Source: Streptomyces spiroverticillatus (GTDB lineage: Bacteria > Actinomycetota > Actinomycetes > Streptomycetales > Streptomycetaceae). Taken from it: a DNA stretch of 64,000 nt. Position 1 is the first letter of the stretch, and each line of letters opens with the position of its first letter. Made by a program: the position numbers and the translations under genes. The DNA is taken from positions 172,052-236,051 of the forward strand of contig BMUX01000011.1 in the NCBI GenBank assembly GCA_014650415.1. The letters run 5' to 3'. Of this stretch, positions 24,323 to 33,560 are shown in pieces. The notes below the pieces were generated by a model, which was given only the letters and a program-made list of their open reading frames with translations, made no database searches and had not been told where the DNA came from.

Positions 24323-25435
24323 ATGACCATGCCTAAGCCCGGAGAACTCACTTTCGTCGCGCCCCGCGGAGCCAAGAAGCCCCCGCGGCACCTCGCCGAC
24401 CTCACGCCCGCCGAGCGCAAGGAAGCGGTTGCCGAGATCGGCGAGAAGCCGTTCCGCGCCAAGCAGCTGTCCCAGCACTACTTCGCCCGGTACGCCCACG
24501 ACCCGGCGGAGTGGACCGACATCCCCGCCGGTTCGCGCGACAAGCTGCGGGACGCGCTGCTGCCCGAGCTGATGACCGTCGTACGGCATCTGTCGACCGA
24601 CCAGGACACCACGCGCAAGACGCTGTGGAAGATGCACGACGGGACCCTGGTGGAGTCCGTGCTCATGCGGTACCCGGACCGGGTCACCATGTGCATCTCC
24701 TCGCAGGCGGGCTGCGGCATGAACTGCCCCTTCTGCGCCACCGGGCAGGCCGGTCTCGACCGGAACCTGTCGACGGCGGAGATCGTGCACCAGATCGTCG
24801 ACGGGATGCGCGCGCTGCGGGACGGCGAGGTTCCGGGCGGGCCTGCGCGGCTGTCGAACATCGTCTTCATGGGCATGGGCGAGCCGCTCGCGAACTACAA
24901 GCGCGTCGTCGGGGCGATCCGCCGGCTGACCGACCCCGAGCCGGACGGGCTGGGGCTTTCGCAGCGCGGCATCACCGTGTCCACGGTCGGGCTCGTGCCC
25001 GCGATGCTGCGGTTCGCGGACGAGGGCTTCAAGTGCCGGCTCGCCGTGTCGCTGCACGCGCCGGACGACGAGCTGCGCGACACCCTGGTGCCGGTCAACA
25101 CGCGCTGGAAGGTGCGGGAGGTGCTGGACGCCGCGTGGGAGTACGCGGAGAAGTCCGGGCGCCGGATCTCGATCGAGTACGCGCTCATCCGGGACATCAA
25201 CGACCAGGCGTGGCGGGGCGACCTGCTGGGCCGGCTGCTGAAGAACAAGCGGGTGCACGTCAATCTCATCCCGCTGAACCCGACGCCGGGCTCCAAGTGG
25301 ACCGCTTCGCGGCCCGAGGACGAGAAGGCCTTCGTCGAGGCCATCGCGGCGCACGGGGTGCCGGTGACCGTGCGGGACACCCGGGGCCAGGAGATCGACG
25401 GGGCCTGCGGGCAGCTCGCCGCCTCCGAGCGCTAG
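24323..25435 (+). CDS. rlmN: 23S rRNA (adenine-2503-C2)-methyltransferase RlmN
   Basis: A radical-SAM enzyme methylating A2503 of 23S rRNA and A37 of some tRNAs. The 370-residue protein has the CxxxCxxC cluster motif CGMNCPFC near residue 133, followed by ATGQAGL, GMGEPLANY, and the Cys-bearing C-terminal GACGQL that supplies the second mechanistic Cys. The start may be ATG 24323 or the ATG two codons later. Confidence 0.97.
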   Translation: MTMPKPGELTFVAPRGAKKPPRHLADLTPAERKEAVAEIGEKPFRAKQLSQHYFARYAHDPAEWTDIPAGSRDKLRDALLPELMTVVRHLSTDQDTTRKTLWKMHDGTLVESVLMRYPDRVTMCISSQAGCGMNCPFCATGQAGLDRNLSTAEIVHQIVDGMRALRDGEVPGGPARLSNIVFMGMGEPLANYKRVVGAIRRLTDPEPDGLGLSQRGITVSTVGLVPAMLRFADEGFKCRLAVSLHAPDDELRDTLVPVNTRWKVREVLDAAWEYAEKSGRRISIEYALIRDINDQAWRGDLLGRLLKNKRVHVNLIPLNPTPGSKWTASRPEDEKAFVEAIAAHGVPVTVRDTRGQEIDGACGQLAASER

Positions 25436-25483
25436 TTCGAAGGGGCCCATGTAGGCTGGGCTGCACATTTACATATTTCCGAC

Positions 25484-25585
25484 AGGGGAGCGCCACAGCG
25501 CTGAGAGTGCGGCACCGGTCGTCTTCGGACGGCCAAGGCCGCAGACCCTCTGAACCTTGCCCAGGTCATTCTGGGTAGGAAGTTC
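25484..25585 (+). ncRNA. TPP riboswitch (THI element)
   Basis: The segment has the conserved thiamine pyrophosphate aptamer parts in order: GGGGAGCGCCACAGCGCTGA then GAGTGCGGC, a variable arm (GGTCGTCTTCGGACGGCC), CCGCAGACCCTCTGAACCT and GGTCATTCTGGGTAGGAAG. It precedes a terminator hairpin and the thiamine transport genes, so TPP binding should switch off thiBPQ. Confidence 0.97.
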
Positions 25586-25606
25586 GGTCGTTACTCAAGC
25601 TGTTGC

Positions 25607-25642
25607 GCCCTGCCCGCAGCCCTTTCGGGGTGCGGGCAGGGC
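25607..25642 (+). terminator. Terminator hairpin, expression platform of the TPP riboswitch
   Basis: Arms 25607-25622 and 25627-25642 pair at 15 of 16 positions around loop TTTC. The ribosome site AGGAGG lies outside the hairpin (before 25682), which favours control by transcription termination rather than by blocking translation. Confidence 0.8.
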
Positions 25643-25681
25643 CGCGTCTCTTCCTGGTCATGTCCAGGAGGAAAACCACCA

Positions 25682-26767
25682 GTGAGCACCATCAAGAGGT
25701 ACGCCGCCACGGCACTGGCCGCCGCCGTCGGTGTCAGCGCGCTCGCCGCGTGCGGAGGCACCGACAGCGGGGCGCCCTCGAAGGGCGACAAGACCGTCAC
25801 GCTGGTCAGCCACGACTCGTTCGACGTCTCGCCCGCCGTGCTGAAGGCGTTCACGCAGGAGACCGGCTACACGGTCAAGGTCCTCAAGAGCGGGGACGCG
25901 GGCGCCGCCCTCAACCAGGAGATCCTCACCAAGGGCTCGCCGCGCGGCGACGTCTTCTTCGGCGTCGACAACACCCTGCTCTCGCGTGCCCTCGACAACG
26001 GCCTCTTCCAGTCGTACGAGGCCAAGGGCCTGGACGCGATACCCGCCGACCTCCAGCTCGACAAGGGCGAGCACCGGGTGACGCCCGTCGACACCGGCGA
26101 CATCTGCGTCAACTACGACAAGAAGTTCTTCGCCGACAAGAAGCTCGCGCCGCCGAAGACCCTCGACGACCTGGTGAAGCCCGCGTACAAGGACCTCCTG
26201 GTCGTGGAGGACGCGGCGAACTCCTCGCCGGGCCTCGGCTTCCTGCTCGCGACCGCCGGGCAGTACGGCGACGACGGCTGGCAGGGGTACTGGCAGAAGC
26301 TCAAGAACAACGGCGTCAAGGTCGTCGACGGCTGGGAGCGGGCCTACAACGAGGAGTTCTCCGGTTCCGCTGGCGGCAAGAAGGCCAAGGCCGACCGGCC
26401 GCTGGTCGTCTCGTACGCCTCCAGCCCGCCCGTCGAGGTGCTGTACGCCGAACCCCGTCCGACCGAGGCCCCGACCGGTGTCGCCACCGGGACCTGCTTC
26501 CGGCAGATCGAGTTCGCCGGACTGCTCGACGGCGCTAAGAACGCGGCCGGCGGCAAGGCGCTCCTCGACTTCCTCATCGGCAAGCAGTTCCAGGAGGACC
26601 TGCCGCTGAAGATGTTCGTCAACCCGGCGGTCAAGGACACCAAGCTCCCCGAGGTGTACGCCAAGTTCGGCGAGAAGGCGGAGAAGCCGCTGACCGTGGA
26701 CCCCAAGAAGATCACCGAGAACCGTGAGCAGTGGGTCAAGACGTGGTCCTCGCTGGTGAAGAAGTAG
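25682..26767 (+). CDS. thiB: Thiamine ABC transporter substrate-binding lipoprotein
   Basis: The 361-residue protein binds thiamine or its phosphates outside the cell and delivers them to ThiPQ. It has a lipoprotein signal peptide with lipobox LAAC near residue 23, then a type 2 periplasmic-binding fold (VTLVSHDSFDVSPAVLKAFT). Family motifs GDVFFGVDNTLLSRAL and VDTGDICVNYD fit thiamine binders. GTG 25682 follows AGGAGG. The TPP riboswitch upstream supports the substrate assignment. Its end overlaps the permease start. Confidence 0.93.
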   Translation: MSTIKRYAATALAAAVGVSALAACGGTDSGAPSKGDKTVTLVSHDSFDVSPAVLKAFTQETGYTVKVLKSGDAGAALNQEILTKGSPRGDVFFGVDNTLLSRALDNGLFQSYEAKGLDAIPADLQLDKGEHRVTPVDTGDICVNYDKKFFADKKLAPPKTLDDLVKPAYKDLLVVEDAANSSPGLGFLLATAGQYGDDGWQGYWQKLKNNGVKVVDGWERAYNEEFSGSAGGKKAKADRPLVVSYASSPPVEVLYAEPRPTEAPTGVATGTCFRQIEFAGLLDGAKNAAGGKALLDFLIGKQFQEDLPLKMFVNPAVKDTKLPEVYAKFGEKAEKPLTVDPKKITENREQWVKTWSSLVKK

Positions 26768-28437
26768 TCGCGCCCCGGCGGGGTGCATGGCGCGGGAGCG
26801 CGGTGCGGCTCGGGCTGATGGCCGTGCCGCTCGCGTTCTTCGGGCTGTTCTTCGCCTACCCGGTGATCGCGATCGTCGGGCGGGGGCTGAAGTCCGGCGG
26901 GACCTGGCAGTTCGGGCGGATCGGGGAGGTGCTGGGCGACCCCGACATCGGTGGGGTGCTGTGGTTCACCACCTGGCAGGCCGCCGCCTCCACCGCGCTC
27001 ACCCTGCTGCTCGCCCTTCCGGCGGCGTACGTCTTCGCCCGGTTCGACTTCCCCGGCAAGCAGTTGCTGCGGGCCGTGGTCACCGTGCCGTTCGTGCTGC
27101 CGACGGTCGTGGTGGGCAGTGCCTTCCTGGCCGTGCTCGGGCGGGGCGGGCTGCTGGCCGAGCTGTGGGGTCTGCGGCTGGACACCAGTGTGTGGGCGAT
27201 CCTGCTCGCGCACGTCTTCTTCAACTACGCGGTCGTCGTACGGACCGTGGGCGGCCTGTGGTCGCAGCTCGACCCCCGGCAGGAGGAGGCGGCCCGCGTG
27301 CTGGGCGCGGGGCGTTTCGCCGCCTGGCGGAAGGTGACCCTGCCCGCGCTCGCGCCGGCCGTGGCGGCGGCCGCGCTGATGGTGTTCCTCTTCACCTTCA
27401 CCTCCTTCGGCGTCGTGCAGATCCTGGGCGGGCCGTCCTTCTCCACCCTGGAGGTGGAGATCTACCGGCAGACCGCCCAGTTCCTGGACCTGCCGACGGC
27501 GGCCGTGCTCACCCTCGTGCAGTTCGCGGCCGTGGGCACGATCCTCGCCGTGCACGCCTGGACCGTACGGCGCAGGGAGAGCGCGCTGCGGCTCGTCGAC
27601 CCGGCCCGCACGGCACGCCGTCCGCGGGGGGCGGGGCAGTGGGCGCTGCTGGGTGGGGTGCTGGTCACCGTGCTGGTGCTGATCCTGCTGCCGCTCGCCG
27701 TGTTGGTAGAGCGTTCGTTCCAGGGCCCGGACGGGTACGGATTCCGCTACTACCGGGCGCTCCAGTCGGCCGACGGAGGGGGCGGGACCTTCCTCGTACC
27801 GCCGCTGGAGGCCGTCTGGAATTCCCTCCAGTACGCCGTCGTGGCGACCCTCATCGCCCTGGTGGTCGGCGGTTTGGCCGCCGCCGCGCTGACCCGGCGG
27901 GCGGGACGCCTCGTGCGGGGCTTCGACGCGCTGCTGATGCTGCCGCTCGGGGTGTCGGCGGTGACCGTCGGCTTCGGTTTCCTCATCACCCTCAACCAGC
28001 CGCCGTTTGATCTGCGGACCTCGTGGATCCTGGTGCCGCTGGCGCAGGCGCTGGTGGGCGTGCCCTTTGTCGTACGGACCATGCTTCCGGTCCTGCGGGC
28101 TGTGGACGGGCGGCTGCGGGAGGCGGCGGCCGTGCTCGGGGCGTCGCCGCTGCGGGCGTGGCGGGAGGTCGACCTGCCGATGGTGCGGCGGGCGCTGCTC
28201 GTCGCGGCCGGGTTCGCCTTCGCCGTGTCGCTGGGCGAGTTCGGGGCGACCGTGTTCATCGCGCGGCCCGACAATCCGACGCTGCCGGTGGCCGTGGCCC
28301 GGCTGCTGGGGCGGGCCGGGGACCTCAACTACGGGCAGGCGATGGCGCTCAGCACGATCCTGATGGTCGTGTGCGCGGTGTCGCTGCTGGTGCTGGAACG
28401 CATCCGGCCCGACCGATCCGTATCCGGGGAGTTCTGA
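26731..28437 (+). CDS. thiP: Thiamine ABC transporter permease, fused two-domain
   Basis: A 568-residue membrane protein with two six-span permease halves, each carrying an ABC-coupling EAA-type loop (EEAARVLGAGRFAAWRKVTL near 185, and REAAAVLGASPLRAWREVDL near 465). This duplicated ThiP layout is typical of thiamine importers. GTG 26731 lies inside thiB and lacks a clear ribosome site; GTG 26743, GTG 26803 and ATG 26818 are alternatives, all before the first membrane span. It ends one base before thiQ. Confidence 0.9.
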   Translation: MGQDVVLAGEEVVAPRRGAWRGSAVRLGLMAVPLAFFGLFFAYPVIAIVGRGLKSGGTWQFGRIGEVLGDPDIGGVLWFTTWQAAASTALTLLLALPAAYVFARFDFPGKQLLRAVVTVPFVLPTVVVGSAFLAVLGRGGLLAELWGLRLDTSVWAILLAHVFFNYAVVVRTVGGLWSQLDPRQEEAARVLGAGRFAAWRKVTLPALAPAVAAAALMVFLFTFTSFGVVQILGGPSFSTLEVEIYRQTAQFLDLPTAAVLTLVQFAAVGTILAVHAWTVRRRESALRLVDPARTARRPRGAGQWALLGGVLVTVLVLILLPLAVLVERSFQGPDGYGFRYYRALQSADGGGGTFLVPPLEAVWNSLQYAVVATLIALVVGGLAAAALTRRAGRLVRGFDALLMLPLGVSAVTVGFGFLITLNQPPFDLRTSWILVPLAQALVGVPFVVRTMLPVLRAVDGRLREAAAVLGASPLRAWREVDLPMVRRALLVAAGFAFAVSLGEFGATVFIARPDNPTLPVAVARLLGRAGDLNYGQAMALSTILMVVCAVSLLVLERIRPDRSVSGEF

Positions 28438-28438
28438 C

Positions 28439-29482
28439 ATGACCGACACCGCGGCCAAGCCGCTGCTGGACCTTCAGGCCGCGACCGTGCGCTTCGGGGC
28501 ACGGGCGGCGCTCGACACGGTCGACCTGTCGGTCGCCGCGCACGAGATCGTCTGCGTGCTCGGGCCGAGCGGCAGCGGCAAGTCGACGCTGCTGCGTGCG
28601 GTGGCCGGGCTCCAGCCGCTGGATTCCGGGCGGGTGCTCCTGGAGGGCAGGGACCAGACCGGGGTCCCGGTGCACAAGCGCGGGGTGGGCCTGATGTTCC
28701 AGGACCACCAGCTCTTCCCGCAGCGTGACGTCGGCGGCAATGTCGCCTTCGGGCTGCGGATGCACGGGGCGGGGCGGGCCGAACAGACCGAACGGGTCGC
28801 CGAGCTCCTCGAACTCGTCGGTCTGCCGGGCGCCCAGCGCCGGGCCGTCGCCACCCTCTCCGGCGGCGAACAGCAGCGCGTCGCCCTCGCCCGGGCGCTG
28901 GCCCCCCGGCCCGCCCTGCTGATGCTGGACGAGCCGCTGGGGCAGCTCGACCGCAGCCTGCGCGAGCGGCTCGTGGTCGAACTGCGTCAGCTCTTCGAGC
29001 GGCTCGGCACCACGGTCCTGGCCGTCACCCACGACCAGGGCGAGGCCTTCGCGCTGGCCGACCGGGTCGTCGTCATGCGGGACGGCCGGATCGCCCAGTC
29101 CGGCACCCCGCTGGAGGTGTGGCAGCGGCCCGCGTCCGAGTTCGTCGCCCGTTTCCTCGGCTTCGACAACGTGGTGGAGGCGACGGTCACCGGCGAGGCC
29201 GCCGACACCGTCTGGGGCAAGATCCCCGTCCCGGCGGGCGCACCGCAGGGCGGGGCCCGGCTGCTGGTGCGGCCCGCCGGGGTCCGGCTGGTGCCGGTCG
29301 CCGACGGGCTGCCGTGCACGGTGCTCGCCCGGACCTTCCGGGGTCACCACGTCGCCGTACAGCTGCGTCCTGCGGACGGCCCGCTGCTGGAGGCCGAGTG
29401 TCCGCTGCGGGATGCGCCGGATGTCGGTGCGCAGGTGGGCGCGGTGTTCGCGGCGGACGAGGTCGTGCTGCTGGAGGGGTGA
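28439..29482 (+). CDS. thiQ: Thiamine ABC transporter ATP-binding protein
   Basis: The 347-residue ATPase has Walker A GPSGSGKST near residue 41, the signature LSGGEQQRVALARAL, Walker B LLMLDEP and the His switch VTHDQ. A C-terminal TOBE-like domain follows (after about 240). It starts one base after the permease stop, completing the thiBPQ operon under the TPP riboswitch. Confidence 0.93.
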   Translation: MTDTAAKPLLDLQAATVRFGARAALDTVDLSVAAHEIVCVLGPSGSGKSTLLRAVAGLQPLDSGRVLLEGRDQTGVPVHKRGVGLMFQDHQLFPQRDVGGNVAFGLRMHGAGRAEQTERVAELLELVGLPGAQRRAVATLSGGEQQRVALARALAPRPALLMLDEPLGQLDRSLRERLVVELRQLFERLGTTVLAVTHDQGEAFALADRVVVMRDGRIAQSGTPLEVWQRPASEFVARFLGFDNVVEATVTGEAADTVWGKIPVPAGAPQGGARLLVRPAGVRLVPVADGLPCTVLARTFRGHHVAVQLRPADGPLLEAECPLRDAPDVGAQVGAVFAADEVVLLEG

Positions 29483-29490
29483 GGCGGCGG

Positions 29491-29550
29491 GCGTGAAGCG
29501 GCGGGGCGTGAAGGCGGCGGGCGTGAAGCGGCGGGGCGTGAAGGCGGCGG
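29491..29550 (+). repeat. Perfect 30-bp tandem duplication
   Basis: 29491-29520 and 29521-29550 are identical. Each unit is itself two near-copies of GCGTGAAG followed by CGGCGG. It fills the gap between the convergent thiQ and DMT genes. Confidence 0.95.
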
Positions 29551-29557
29551 GCCGGGG

Positions 29558-30490
29558 TCAGCGGGCCGTGTCGACCAGGGGCCGTGACGCGTCGGGCTCC
29601 GTGCCCGACTCGCCCTCGTGCTTGCCGTACCAGGCGACCGCGACGGCGCCCGCCACGGCCAGGACGAAGCCGATGATCGCGACCCAGGCGAATCCCGGGC
29701 GCGACGCGTCGCCCAGCCAGACCACCCCGATCAGCCCGGGCAGGACCGTCTCGCCGACCACCAGGGCCGCGGTGGCGCCGTTGACCGAGCCGATCTGGAG
29801 GGCCACCGTGTGCAGGTACATGCCGCCGATGCCCGCGACCAGGATGGCGTAGAGCGCCGGGTCGGCGAGCAGGGTGCCCAGGTCGAAGGGGTCGACGCCG
29901 TCGAGGATGCGAACGCCCACGCCCAGCGCGCCGAAGCCGAGGCCCGAGAGGAGACCGGCGAGGATCGCGGCCCCCGCGCCCATGAGACGTACGGCCACCG
30001 TGCCCAGCACCATCAGCGCCACGGAGACGATGAGCAGCCACCAGTGGGTCGCCCGCTCGGTGTGGCCGCTGCCCTCGTGGCCCGCCGCCGTGGCGAGGAG
30101 CACCAGGGAGCCGCAGACGACCGCGATCGACGTCCACTCCTTGCGGCTCAGCCTGATCCCGAGCATCTTCACGCTCAGCACCGCCGTGATGACCAGGTTG
30201 GCGCTGATCACGGTCTGGGAGAGGAACAGCGGCAGCATGCGCGCCGCCAGCGCACCGAGCCCGAAGCCGACGAAGTCGAGAATCGTGCCGACGATGAACT
30301 CCCAGGTCATCGCCGCCTTGGCGGTCGAGGACAGGCTGGGTCCGCCGTGCTGGGTGACGCCGGCGGCGGCGGTGGCCGCCGAGGCGGCCTCGCGGCGCGC
30401 GGACTTCCGCGAGCCGACGGCTTGCAGGACGGAGCCCGTGCCGTAGCAGACCGAGGCCGCGATGGCGGTGATGAGGCCGATGAGCACCAA
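29558..30490 (-). CDS. DMT/NIPA-like multi-pass membrane protein
   Basis: A 310-residue hydrophobic protein with about nine or ten membrane spans in two halves, starting VLIGLITAIAASVCYGTGSV. The layout and motifs (LPLFLSQTVISANLVITAV, then LPGLIGVVWLGD) fit the drug/metabolite transporter superfamily, close to the NIPA/EamA type. The substrate is unknown. The C-terminal tail is acidic and cytoplasmic. It converges on thiQ and shares no operon partner close by. Confidence 0.8.
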   Translation of the reverse strand: MVLIGLITAIAASVCYGTGSVLQAVGSRKSARREAASAATAAAGVTQHGGPSLSSTAKAAMTWEFIVGTILDFVGFGLGALAARMLPLFLSQTVISANLVITAVLSVKMLGIRLSRKEWTSIAVVCGSLVLLATAAGHEGSGHTERATHWWLLIVSVALMVLGTVAVRLMGAGAAILAGLLSGLGFGALGVGVRILDGVDPFDLGTLLADPALYAILVAGIGGMYLHTVALQIGSVNGATAALVVGETVLPGLIGVVWLGDASRPGFAWVAIIGFVLAVAGAVAVAWYGKHEGESGTEPDASRPLVDTAR

Positions 30491-30660
30491 AAGCTCCGTT
30501 CACGGATGTGCGAGTCGTACGGGTCGTACGAGGACGTGAAATGTCCTCCGACTACGAGACGTACGTTTCCCCGGGAACGTTGCCTCAGGCTCGGCCGTAT
30601 GTGTCGGCCGTCTGCGGCGGCCGGATCTGTCGGCCGTCTGCGTCGAAGCCGGTCAGCCGG

Positions 30661-31035
30661 TCAGCCGGTCCGCTCGGCGCCGCTGCGCTCGACGCAGAAC
30701 TCGTTGCCCTCGGGATCCGCGAGGGTCACCCAGCCGGTCCCGTCGGACCTGCGGTGGTCGCCCACGAGCGTGGCACCGAGCGCCCGGATGCGCTCGACCT
30801 CCTCGTCGCGGGTGCGGTCCTGGGGCTGGATGTCCAGGTGGACGCGGTTCTTGACCGTCTTCGGGTCGGGGACCTGGACGAAGAGGACCCCGACGCCCGG
30901 CGTCCGGAGCAGGGCCTCGGGGTCTCCGGGGAGATCGTCGTCGGCGAGCGGGGCTTCGAGCACCGCCGCCCAGAAGGTGCCCAGCTTGTGGGCGTCGGCG
31001 CAGTCGATGGTCACGTGTCGTACGAGAGATGCCAT
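30661..31035 (-). CDS. VOC-family (glyoxalase-like) protein
   Basis: A 124-residue protein with one glyoxalase/bleomycin-resistance fold: HVTIDCADAHKLGTFWAAVL at the start and NRVHLDIQPQD, WVTLADPEGNEFCVE at the end. His and Glu sit where VOC metal ligands occur. VOC proteins of this actinobacterial type usually have no known substrate. ATG 31035 was preferred to GTG 31044. The gene lies 54 nt downstream of the LOG gene on the same strand. Confidence 0.82.
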   Translation of the reverse strand: MASLVRHVTIDCADAHKLGTFWAAVLEAPLADDDLPGDPEALLRTPGVGVLFVQVPDPKTVKNRVHLDIQPQDRTRDEEVERIRALGATLVGDHRRSDGTGWVTLADPEGNEFCVERSGAERTG

Positions 31036-31089
31036 GCGCGCCACTATGACCGCGCGGCCCGGCGGGCACTATCGGTTTTGTGCGGCCGC

Positions 31090-32214
31090 TCAGGTCCGGG
31101 GGATCTCGGCCGACCGGAGCCGCTCCAGGGCTGCGGGCGCCTCGGCGACCGTGTCGACCAGGGCGATGCGGTGTTCCATCGCGCGTTCCCGGGCGAGGGC
31201 CTGGAGAAGCGGCCAGGTGGGGAGGCGGTCGGTCCAGTGGGCGCGGTCCACCAGGACCATGGGAGTGGGTTCGCCCCGCGACTCGTAGTAGTTCGGGGTC
31301 GCGTTGTCGAAGATCTCCTGTACGGTCCCGGCCGCGCCCGGGAGGAAGACCACACCGGCGGTGGAGCGGGCCAGCAGGCCGTCCTCGCGGGTGGCGTTGG
31401 CGAAGTACTTGGCGATGTGGGAGGCGAAGGGGTTCGGCGGCTCGTGGCCGTAGAACCAGGTGGGGATGCCGACCGACGCGCCGCCGTCGGGCCAGCGGGA
31501 GCGCACCGCGAAGGCGGCCGCGGCCCAGTCCGTGATGGAGGGGGTGAAGGAGGGGGCCTTGCCGAGGAGGGTGAGGGCCTCGTCCAGCATGCCGTCCGGG
31601 TGCGGGGCGGCGTAGGCGCCGAGGTTCGCCGCCTCCATCGCGCCGGGGCCGCCGCCGGTCGCGACGGTCAGGCCCGCGCGGGCGAGGCTGCGGCCGAGGC
31701 GGGCGGCACCCGCGTAGGCGTCGGTGCCGCGGGCCATGGCGTGACCGCCCATGACGCCCACCACGGGGGAGTCCAGGACGTACTCGTCGAGGGCGTCGGA
31801 GATCGCGTCGTCGTGGACCGAGCGCAGCATCGAGGCGAATATGTCGCCGTCGGCCTTGGTGCGCTGGAACCACGCGTAGGCCAGGGCGTCGGGCGTCGTC
31901 TCGTAACCGCCGTCGGCGAGGCCCTCGAAGAGCGAGTCGGGGGAGTAGAGGAGACCCCGGTAGGGGTCGAAGGGGAGGTCGGGGACCGGCGGGAAGACCA
32001 GCGCCCCGCCCGCGCGGAGCTTGGCACCCGCCTCGTCGGTCATCGGGCAGCCGAGGAAGATGGCCTCGGACGCGTCGGTGGCCAGCAGGGCTTTTGTACG
32101 GTCCGTCAGGTCGACGGACTGGACGCGGTAGCCGCTGAGGGGGCCGCGGGCGACGACCTGGTCGAACTCGGCCAGCGTCTCGATCTCGTTGTCGTGATCC
32201 GGGTGTAGGCGCAC
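31090..32214 (-). CDS. LOG-family / lysine-decarboxylase-like Rossmann protein
   Basis: The family includes LONELY GUY cytokinin-nucleotide phosphoribohydrolases. The 374-residue protein has VVGVMGGHAMARG and GGGPGAMEAANLGAY, but the signature PGGxGTxxE is altered to PGAAGTVQE (LPGAAGTVQEIFD). An extra N-terminal half of about 150 residues distinguishes it from the roughly 190-residue LOGs. GTG 32214 is preceded by TACGAT at -10 spacing, suggesting a leaderless start. Enzymatic function is unproven. Confidence 0.75.
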   Translation of the reverse strand: MRLHPDHDNEIETLAEFDQVVARGPLSGYRVQSVDLTDRTKALLATDASEAIFLGCPMTDEAGAKLRAGGALVFPPVPDLPFDPYRGLLYSPDSLFEGLADGGYETTPDALAYAWFQRTKADGDIFASMLRSVHDDAISDALDEYVLDSPVVGVMGGHAMARGTDAYAGAARLGRSLARAGLTVATGGGPGAMEAANLGAYAAPHPDGMLDEALTLLGKAPSFTPSITDWAAAAFAVRSRWPDGGASVGIPTWFYGHEPPNPFASHIAKYFANATREDGLLARSTAGVVFLPGAAGTVQEIFDNATPNYYESRGEPTPMVLVDRAHWTDRLPTWPLLQALARERAMEHRIALVDTVAEAPAALERLRSAEIPRT

Positions 32215-32294
32215 CGGGCCATCGTAGGGGGCGGGTTCACGGGTCGGGGAAGGGGTCGTGGGCGCCGCCGGTTCCTCGGCGGCGCCCACGGGGG

Positions 32295-33560
32295 TCACGG
32301 GGCGAGCGGGGCCGCCGCGAGAGTCGCCAGGGCCCAGGTGACCGGGGCGAACAGGGTGATCAGGGCGACCAGCCGGGTGAGCGCGGCCGCGCGCAGGGTC
32401 TGGGCGGCGGCGCCCTGGCGCAGCAGGGCCCGGGTGGTGGCGGTGCGGGCCTGCTTGGTCTCCAGGGCCACCAGGATCAGGGTCGCCGTCGTGCAGACCA
32501 GGACGAGGGCGGCACCGAGGGCGGTGAGCGGGCCGAAGGAGGGGCCGGGGGCCCGGGAGTACAGGGTGGTGGCCGCGATCAGGCCGGAGGCGGTCGCGCA
32601 GACCACCCCGAGGGGGCGGCCGATGCGTCCGGCCTCGCCCTGGAGCACCCGGCCGGCGAGGAGGCGTACCGCACCGGGGCGCACCGCCTGGAGCAGGAAG
32701 CCGCACAGGTGGACAAGACCCGGACCGGCCAGCGCCAGGCCCAGTGCGGTCAGCGACCACCCGGCGAGGACGCCCGCGGGGGCGAGGTCCGCGTGGCCCG
32801 GCAGCGGCAGCACCCGCCCGGAGCCGCCGCCCCGGCTCGCGTACGTCTCGACGGCGAGCCCGGCGGCGGTCAGCGCGACGCCCCACGGCAGACCGGCGGG
32901 CGGGGACGTGACGAGGGATGCGGCGAGGGGGGTGGGGGGCGCGAGGGTGGCGGTGCCAGTGGTGTGGGGGGTGCTGCTCGCGGGGGGCGGGGCGGGGGTG
33001 TCCCGCACGCCGTCCCCACGGGGTGCCACGGGGCGGCGGCCCCGCGTCCCGCCGCGCGGGCGCAGGACCCACGCGCTCGCCGTCGAGGCGGTCAGGGGAG
33101 CCAGCGAGAGCAGGATGACGACTGCGGCCAGGGGCAACGGCCGGTCGGCGGCGAGGAGTTCGGTGCCCGCGCGGTCGAAGGGCAGGCCCGTCAGGTCACC
33201 CCGCAGATGCAGGAAGACCAGGAGGGCGACCATGCTGCCGAGCGTGCAGGACAGGGCGGTCGAGGCCGCCGCCGTGGCCGCGAGCCGGGCCGGGCCCAGG
33301 CCCACCGCCGAGAGCCCGGGGCGGGGCCGGGTGCTCGGATCCGTACGGGCGACGGCCACCGCGAACTGCACGGTGGCGGCCAGCGGGGCCAGGCACCAGA
33401 GCAGCCGCAGCAGCGAGGCGGAGGTCTGGCCGGGGTGGGAGAGGGCGTGGCCCAGCGTGCACAGGAGGAGGAAGCCGACGCCCGCCGAGGCCGCCGCGAC
33501 GAACAGCCGGCGCAGCAGGACCAGCGGGTGGGTGCCCCGGGCTAGGCGGAGAGCGAGCAC
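32295..33560 (-). CDS. ABC transporter permease (exporter-like)
   Basis: A 421-residue protein with about ten predicted membrane spans separated by a Pro/Thr/Arg-rich loop near residues 175-210. It has no close match to a named permease family in my reading. GTG 33560 follows a good ribosome site (GGAGGG, 9 nt upstream) and lies 19 nt inside the ATPase gene, so the pair is translationally coupled. The ATPase partner indicates an ABC transporter; whether it exports a peptide, lipid or drug cannot be told. Confidence 0.72.
   Translation of the reverse strand: MLALRLARGTHPLVLLRRLFVAAASAGVGFLLLCTLGHALSHPGQTSASLLRLLWCLAPLAATVQFAVAVARTDPSTRPRPGLSAVGLGPARLAATAAASTALSCTLGSMVALLVFLHLRGDLTGLPFDRAGTELLAADRPLPLAAVVILLSLAPLTASTASAWVLRPRGGTRGRRPVAPRGDGVRDTPAPPPASSTPHTTGTATLAPPTPLAASLVTSPPAGLPWGVALTAAGLAVETYASRGGGSGRVLPLPGHADLAPAGVLAGWSLTALGLALAGPGLVHLCGFLLQAVRPGAVRLLAGRVLQGEAGRIGRPLGVVCATASGLIAATTLYSRAPGPSFGPLTALGAALVLVCTTATLILVALETKQARTATTRALLRQGAAAQTLRAAALTRLVALITLFAPVTWALATLAAAPLAP

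Noticed and set aside
22829..25468. Minus-strand frame of 879 codons opposite frr-cdsA-rlmN
   Set aside because: Covers three clearly recognised genes and shows no domain; low-complexity His/Arg/Gly product.
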